NCBI GenBank assembly: GCA_002315195.1
Contig: DCGD01000022.1
Coordinates: forward strand, 1 to 9,400
DNA: 9,400 nucleotides
From: Prevotellaceae bacterium UBA1787
GTDB taxonomy: Bacteria > Bacteroidota > Bacteroidia > Bacteroidales > Bacteroidaceae
Direction of reading: 5' to 3'
Of this stretch, positions 7,337 through 9,400 are shown piece after piece. A program made the translations under genes and the position numbers. Under the pieces are notes generated by a model. That model was not told where the DNA came from. It did not search any database and saw only the letters and a program-made list of their open reading frames with translations. The first letter of the stretch is position 1, and each line of letters starts with the position of its first letter.

Positions 7337-7344
7337 TAATTTTG
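7337..7344 (+). promoter_or_regulatory. Promoter -7 element for pepT and the antiporter gene
   Basis: TAATTTTG matches TAnnTTTG exactly and is followed by CA. A weak -33 candidate TTTA lies at 7316-7319 with a 17-base spacer. The expected start near 7350 leaves a leader of about 40 bases before pepT. Confidence 0.6.
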
Positions 7345-7387
7345 CAGAAAACGAATTGTTTCCATTGATTTTAGACATTTTTTGAAT

Positions 7388-8614
7388 ATGGATATAGTAG
7401 ATAGATTTTTGAATTATGTAAAGTTCGATACTCAGTCGAAAGAAGAGGAAACGTGTACTCCAAGTACGCATAAGCAGTTGGTGTTCGCCCGCTTTCTGAA
7501 AGAAGAATTGGAAGCGGAAGGTTTAAAGGAAGTGGAACTTGATGACCATGGTTATCTTTATGCCACTTTGCCTGCGAATGGTTCCAAGAATGCTCCCGTA
7601 ATTGGTTTTATTTCCCACATGGACACAAGTCCCGATGCGTCCGGCGCCAACATCCAGCCGCACATCGTTGAATCGTATGACGGTGGCGACATTGAATTAA
7701 GTGCGGGTGGTCGGATTTTGAGTCCTGCCACATTTCCCGAATTGTTGCGACATAAAGGCGAGGACATCATCGTTACGGATGGCACAACTCTGCTTGGAGC
7801 CGACGACAAGGCCGGCATAGCGGCCATAGTCCAGGCAATGGTGTTTTTGAAGGCGCATCCTGAAATCAAGCATGGAACCATAAGGGTGGCATTTAATCCG
7901 GATGAAGAGATAGGAATGGGAGCTCATCTTTTTGATGTGGAAAAGTTCGGTTGTGAATGGGCTTATACGATGGATGGCGGAGAGGTAGGTGAGTTGGAGT
8001 ATGAATGTTTCAATGCGGCATCAGCCAAGATAACCATCACAGGGCGTGGTGTCCATCCCGGTTATGCGAAGAACAAGATGGTGAATGCCGCAAGAATAGC
8101 CTCAGAGTTGCAGTCGCTGCTTCCCAAAATGGAAATTCCCGAGTCAACGGAAGGCTATGAAGGCTTTTTCCACTTGATTAGTATTCAAGGGTCAGTGGAA
8201 CGTGCGCAAATGAGTTACATCATTCGGGACCATGACTCGAAGCGTTTTGAAGAACGCAAAAACTTGATGAAAAGGCTGGTGGAGGGATTGAATGAAAGAT
8301 ATGGAGATGGAACGGTTGTCTTGGAACTCCGAAACCAGTACTTCAATATGAAGGAGAAACTGGAACCCGTCATGCATGTCATTGACATAGCCGTCAAGGC
8401 AATGGAAAACTTGAACATATCGCCCCGCATTCAACCCATTCGTGGTGGAACGGATGGTGCGCAACTGAGTTTTCGTGGTTTGCCTTGTCCGAACATCTTC
8501 GCGGGAGGATTGAATTTTCATGGTCCATACGAATTTCTGCCTATTCCTTCATTGAAAAAGGCAATGGACATCGTCGTGGAAATATGTAAATTGACTTCAG
8601 AATACAATAGTTGA
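7388..8614 (+). CDS. pepT: Peptidase T (zinc tripeptide aminopeptidase, M20B)
   Basis: This 408-residue cytoplasmic enzyme removes the N-terminal residue from tripeptides, late in peptide breakdown. All the metal and catalytic positions of the family are visible: H77 and D79 in [11 protein letters not shown], bridging D139 in LGADDKAG, the catalytic glutamate pair at 173-174 in [12 protein letters not shown]196 in [13 protein letters not shown], and H378 in NFHGPYEF. The dimerisation lid lies between about 210 and 330. Length matches E. coli PepT (about 408). I chose ATG 7388 ([17 protein letters not shown]), the standard family start. An in-frame TTG at 7382 would add two residues. The antiporter gene starts 4 bases after the stop, so the two are probably one transcript. 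Peptide use fits an amino-acid-fermenting or gut-dwelling Bacteroidales. Confidence 0.97.
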   Translation: MDIVDRFLNYVKFDTQSKEEETCTPSTHKQLVFARFLKEELEAEGLKEVELDDHGYLYATLPANGSKNAPVIGFISHMDTSPDASGANIQPHIVESYDGGDIELSAGGRILSPATFPELLRHKGEDIIVTDGTTLLGADDKAGIAAIVQAMVFLKAHPEIKHGTIRVAFNPDEEIGMGAHLFDVEKFGCEWAYTMDGGEVGELEYECFNAASAKITITGRGVHPGYAKNKMVNAARIASELQSLLPKMEIPESTEGYEGFFHLISIQGSVERAQMSYIIRDHDSKRFEERKNLMKRLVEGLNERYGDGTVVLELRNQYFNMKEKLEPVMHVIDIAVKAMENLNISPRIQPIRGGTDGAQLSFRGLPCPNIFAGGLNFHGPYEFLPIPSLKKAMDIVVEICKLTSEYNS

Positions 8615-8618
8615 AAAA

Positions 8619-9400
8619 ATGAACGAATTACCAGTATTAATGGCAGATCTTGCCTACATTTTGATGTTGGCGGGAGTTGTAACTATACTTTTCAAGCGCT
8701 TGAACCAGCCTTTGGTCTTGGGCTACATCGTCGCCGGCTTTATTTGCGGACCGAAATTGTCAATCTTCCCGTCAATCATAGATTCAAGCAGCGTAAATGC
8801 GTGGGCTGAGATTGGATTTGTGTTCCTGATGTTTACATTGGGATTGGAATTTAGTTTCAAGAAAATCATGAAATTAGGCAGCAGTCCGTTCATTGCCGCC
8901 TGTACCATAATTTTCTGCATGATAGGGTTGGGCTCCGCGGCAGGTCATGCTTTTGGTTGGTCTAAGATTAACAGTCTGTTTCTTGGTGGAATGTTGGCCA
9001 TGTCTTCAACAACCATCATTTTCAAGGCCTTGGACGATTTGGGACTTCGGCAGAAACGCTTTGCCGGTTCAGTGTTGAGCGTGTTGGTGGTTGAAGACAT
9101 TCTTGGAATTTTGCTCATGGTTGTGCTTGCCATGTTTGCGGCGGCTGGAAAACTGGAAGGTTCAGAGTTGGCGTGGAGCATGTTCAGGCTGGTGTTGGTG
9201 TTGGTGGTTTGGTTTCTTGTCGGTGTGTTTCTCATTCCAACATTCCTGAGACGCAACCGCAAATGGATTTCCAAGGAAACACTGCTGATTGTGTCGTTGG
9301 GATTGTGTTTCCTTATGGTTGTCGTGGCTGTCAAGACGGATTACAGCGCCGCGTTTGGCGCATTCATGATGGGGAGTATTTTGGCTGAAACCGTTGAGGC
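8619..9400 (+). CDS. Cation:proton antiporter, Kef/CPA2 family, N-terminal part
   Basis: This inner-membrane monovalent cation/proton antiporter, or Kef-like potassium efflux protein, is truncated by the right window edge after 260 codons. It starts at ATG 8619, four bases after the pepT stop. The visible part is a run of hydrophobic helices. It has the family landmarks RLNQPLVLGYIVAGFICGP, IGFVFLMFTLGLEFSFKK, AMSSTTIIFKALDDLG and VLVVEDILGILLMV, the acidic pair of the ion-binding region. Later it has TDYSAAFGAFMMG. Members with this N-terminus often continue for 600-750 residues with TrkA-type nucleotide-binding domains, but that part cannot be seen here. Ion specificity (potassium or sodium) cannot be read from this fragment. 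Confidence 0.93.
   Translation, partial: MNELPVLMADLAYILMLAGVVTILFKRLNQPLVLGYIVAGFICGPKLSIFPSIIDSSSVNAWAEIGFVFLMFTLGLEFSFKKIMKLGSSPFIAACTIIFCMIGLGSAAGHAFGWSKINSLFLGGMLAMSSTTIIFKALDDLGLRQKRFAGSVLSVLVVEDILGILLMVVLAMFAAAGKLEGSELAWSMFRLVLVLVVWFLVGVFLIPTFLRRNRKWISKETLLIVSLGLCFLMVVVAVKTDYSAAFGAFMMGSILAETVE

Overview
This window looks like the chromosome of an anaerobic member of the Bacteroidales, most likely Prevotella-like. The protein sequences have that character. The intergenic regions are AT-rich, recognisable Shine-Dalgarno sequences are absent, and the start sites are preceded by the Bacteroidetes promoter form TTTG-(about 18-21)-TAnnTTTG. The genus-level placement is an inference from general familiarity, not from a search.

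Layout, left to right. (1) Minus strand, 1-1562: the chaperonin operon groES-groEL. GroEL is cut by the window edge, leaving its first 415 residues. (2) 1563-2037: a divergent intergenic region with a candidate groES promoter and a strong-looking promoter for the next operon. (3) Plus strand, 2038-6263: a tight four-gene operon. It encodes EtfB, EtfA, a long (569-residue) acyl-CoA dehydrogenase, and a secreted or outer-membrane-like protein of unknown family whose start codon overlaps the dehydrogenase stop (ATGA). The first three form an electron-transfer flavoprotein/acyl-CoA dehydrogenase module. EtfB motifs resemble those of electron-bifurcating ETFs, so coupling of NADH oxidation to enoyl-CoA and ferredoxin reduction is possible but not proven. 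(4) 6264-6932: a 669-bp non-coding stretch between convergent genes. It holds a lone promoter followed about 60 bases later by a convincing intrinsic terminator, which could be a small RNA gene of about 90 nt. It also holds a 249-bp miniature transposable element with perfect 15-bp terminal inverted repeats and a 5-bp target duplication. (5) Minus strand, 6933-7277: a small lipoprotein with a perfect -7 element almost touching its start codon, and a 12-bp tandem duplication at its stop. (6) Plus strand, 7388-9400: pepT (tripeptidase) followed 4 bases later by a Kef/CPA2-type cation:proton antiporter that runs off the right edge.

Most of the coding content is housekeeping. The less ordinary parts are the non-coding region between 6264 and 6932, the coupled envelope protein at the end of the etf operon, and an odd cysteine cluster in EtfB.
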